A DNA stretch of 64,000 nucleotides, from assembly GCA_016712465.1 (NCBI GenBank), contig JADJQZ010000001.1:5766001-5830000 (forward strand). Direction: 5' to 3'. The notes under the pieces are model-generated. The model was given only the letters and a program-made list of their open reading frames with translations. It made no database searches and was not told where the DNA came from. Below, one piece after another: positions 63,601-64,000 of this stretch (positions are counted from its first letter, which is position 1; the number at the start of each line of letters is the position of its first letter). Both the position numbers and the translations under genes were made by a program. Origin of the DNA: Candidatus Obscuribacter sp. (GTDB lineage Bacteria > Cyanobacteriota > Vampirovibrionia > Obscuribacterales > Obscuribacteraceae).

Positions 63601-63886
63601 TGTGGCAGGGCTTATGCCCCTTGTCTTGTCGGAGGGCGCCGGGGCAGTGGGAAATAGAACCCTTGGTTCATCTGCCATGGGCGGAATGATTACGGGCACC
63701 GTCATCGGCGTGTTGGTTATTCCGGGACTCTACTTTGTTTTCGCGTCACTGGTAGACGGCAAAAAACTGCTGAAAGATGAAGTCAAAAGCTCTATCACTG
63801 ATTCAATTGCGCGGAGAGGCAGAGACAGCCAGGAAATGAGCCGACTAGTTAAATTACTGATTAAAGGCACAAAGTCTAAGCAATAG
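60659..63886 (+). CDS. RND-family efflux permease (AcrB/HAE1-like)
   Basis: 1075 residues with the duplicated six-helix plus periplasmic-loop layout. It has the N-terminal LKRPVLGIVISVIIVFLGCL, PTVVNLFIAYPGASADVLTQ, the proton-relay Asp pair in GIVVDDAIVVVEAVHFNMEK, and the second-half QIAIITLLGLLGKNAVLIVE with its conserved Lys. The layout fits a hydrophobe/amphiphile exporter powered by proton influx. The length is normal and the frame intact. A following signal-peptide gene is probably the outer-membrane partner. DNA in this gene appears more AT-rich than the que/xdh region, compatible with transfer. Confidence 0.95.
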   Translation: MFSNILKRPVLGIVISVIIVFLGCLSIVKLPISQFPQIAPTVVNLFIAYPGASADVLTQSTLVPLEAAINGVQGMRYLSSDATSAGEATVRVVFEPGTDPNQAVVAVKTRVDQVMTSLPDLVQREGVIIRPLQPSMLMYVDLYSDSSSFDQKYLFNYAYTKLIPEIQRITGVANATLLGSRTYSMRLWLKPDRMRAYNISSEEVVEAVKDQSLIARPGRLGLSSGKKAQSTEYVLNYVGRFSEPEQYENIIIKSSEFGEMVKLKDIASVELGSEFYDIYTNLDGKSSASIVLKQTTDSNAREVIEKVKEKISELSKSFPDGIHAQYSYDVSKFLDASIEQVIDTIRDAFILVTLVVFLFLGDWRSTVIPVIAVPISLVGAFFVLALFGMSINLITLFAVVLAIGIVVDDAIVVVEAVHFNMEKDPSLTPYAATQKAMGELGSAILAITMVMISVFVPIAFIPGPVGVFYRQFSFTMSSAILISALVALTLTPVLCAMFLKNHAGHKHSRNLLQWFISRFNALFEVLTSVYMWLLNRIVTQKIMCLGVILLFGAGIVYVSQKVSSGFVPNEDQGTIYAIVQTPPGSSLEYTNKVMGQLEKITKVVDGVDSVTSMAGYEIMTEGRGSNAGTCLINLKDWHERRENVHEIIEKLEHSTAKLGGRVEFFEPPAIPGFGSSGGFSLRLLDKTGDLRYQELQVATQKFMENLTKRKEISGLFTFYNASYPQYEIKIDNQRAMQKGVSISAAMRNLDVMNSGSYEQGFVKFGRFFKVFTQAAPEYRRNLDDLKTLFVKNDQGEMVPYTSFMTLEKSKGANEITRYNMYNSAAIRGFPAKGYTSGDAIKAIREVAKDTLSREFDIAWEDLSYDESRRGNEFVIISLIVVLFVYLVLAAQYENFVLPLAVLFSLPVGIFGSFFMLELMGLANDVYAQIAIITLLGLLGKNAVLIVEFAVQKRNEGLSLRDAALEGAKMRFRPILMTSFAFVAGLMPLVLSEGAGAVGNRTLGSSAMGGMITGTVIGVLVIPGLYFVFASLVDGKKLLKDEVKSSITDSIARRGRDSQEMSRLVKLLIKGTKSKQ

Positions 63887-63905
63887 TGAGTCAAGCGTAA
63901 GCGAA

Positions 63906-64000
63906 ATGGACAGAAAGAGAACTGCTTATCTTTTAACACTCATAGCTTCTGTGGGAGTCTTTCAAGCACCTGCTTTGGCAAAAAGATCGTGGTTTCATCC
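63906..64000 (+). CDS. start of a secreted protein, 3' partial
   Basis: ATG 63906 opens a frame that runs off the window: MDRKRTAYLLTLIASVGVFQ then APALAKRSWFH. This is a textbook signal peptide with AXA cleavage (ALA). Being 19 nt after the RND permease, it is most likely the outer-membrane efflux factor (TolC/OprM type), but only the leader is visible. Confidence 0.6.
   Translation, partial: MDRKRTAYLLTLIASVGVFQAPALAKRSWFH

Overview
The window looks like a chromosomal segment of a non-photosynthetic cyanobacterial relative (Melainabacteria/Vampirovibrionia, most like the Obscuribacterales). This is an inference from gene style, not from a marker gene. The grounds are many secreted or lipoprotein TPR proteins, membrane Ser/Thr kinases with leucine-rich repeats, DUF4388 (PATAN) proteins, Tad-type pilus genes, and proteins with long perfect or near-perfect tandem repeats. 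No rRNA, tRNA or CRISPR array was recognised.

Layout. 0-7.2 kb: the 3' part of a repeat-bearing DUF4388/degenerate-GGDEF protein, a PPC/DUF296 protein, recQ, a small membrane protein with a strong terminator, and a TPR lipoprotein. 7.4-9.1 kb: a complete DDE-type insertion sequence with long inverted ends. 9.2-20.9 kb: a TPR protein, an OmpR-type response regulator, a large protein with a Cys/His amidase-like end, a lipoprotein gene broken by a stop codon (DUF2314), and a Tad-like locus of two single-SAF-domain proteins divergent from TadE/TadG-like genes. 20.9-23.4 kb: the preQ0/preQ1 pathway queF-queC-queD-queE as a leftward cluster. 23.4-28.2 kb: hydrolases and small uncharacterised proteins. 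28.2-33.0 kb: xanthine dehydrogenase operon xdhA-xdhB-xdhC. 33.3-41.4 kb: two tandem Ser/Thr kinase-LRR receptors, a UMF1-type MFS transporter and two secreted proteins.

41.4-43.1 kb has no convincing gene. Its right half (42.54-43.06 kb) holds many nested stems and looks like a structured non-coding RNA of unrecognised class. Its left half has eight spaced CCTCC motifs, several in hairpin loops. 43.6-57 kb is a scrapyard of mobile DNA around one intact functional block. An IS256 fragment is abutted by a decayed IS66 element, then a two-sided truncated RHS gene, then a 167-bp miniature transposon. Next comes a nitric-oxide defence operon (rubredoxin, RIC/YtfE, single-domain globin, quinol NO reductase). 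The divergent Rrf2-family regulator of that operon is cut after 23 codons by a transposon whose end has the same 17-bp terminus as the miniature element. That transposon is itself cut by a second transposon end of a different type, followed by a frameshifted resolvase, a KfrA-like protein and another resolvase.

57-64 kb: a conserved secreted protein whose reading frame is fused to a mobilisation-protein remnant, then an RND efflux system. Its adaptor carries about 27 cytoplasmic heptads of EAKPPVV type; the permease follows, and the start of a third secreted protein, perhaps the outer-membrane factor, runs off the window.

The most informative points are the NO regulon that has lost its regulator to nested transposition, the candidate large structured RNA, and the repeat-extended efflux adaptor.
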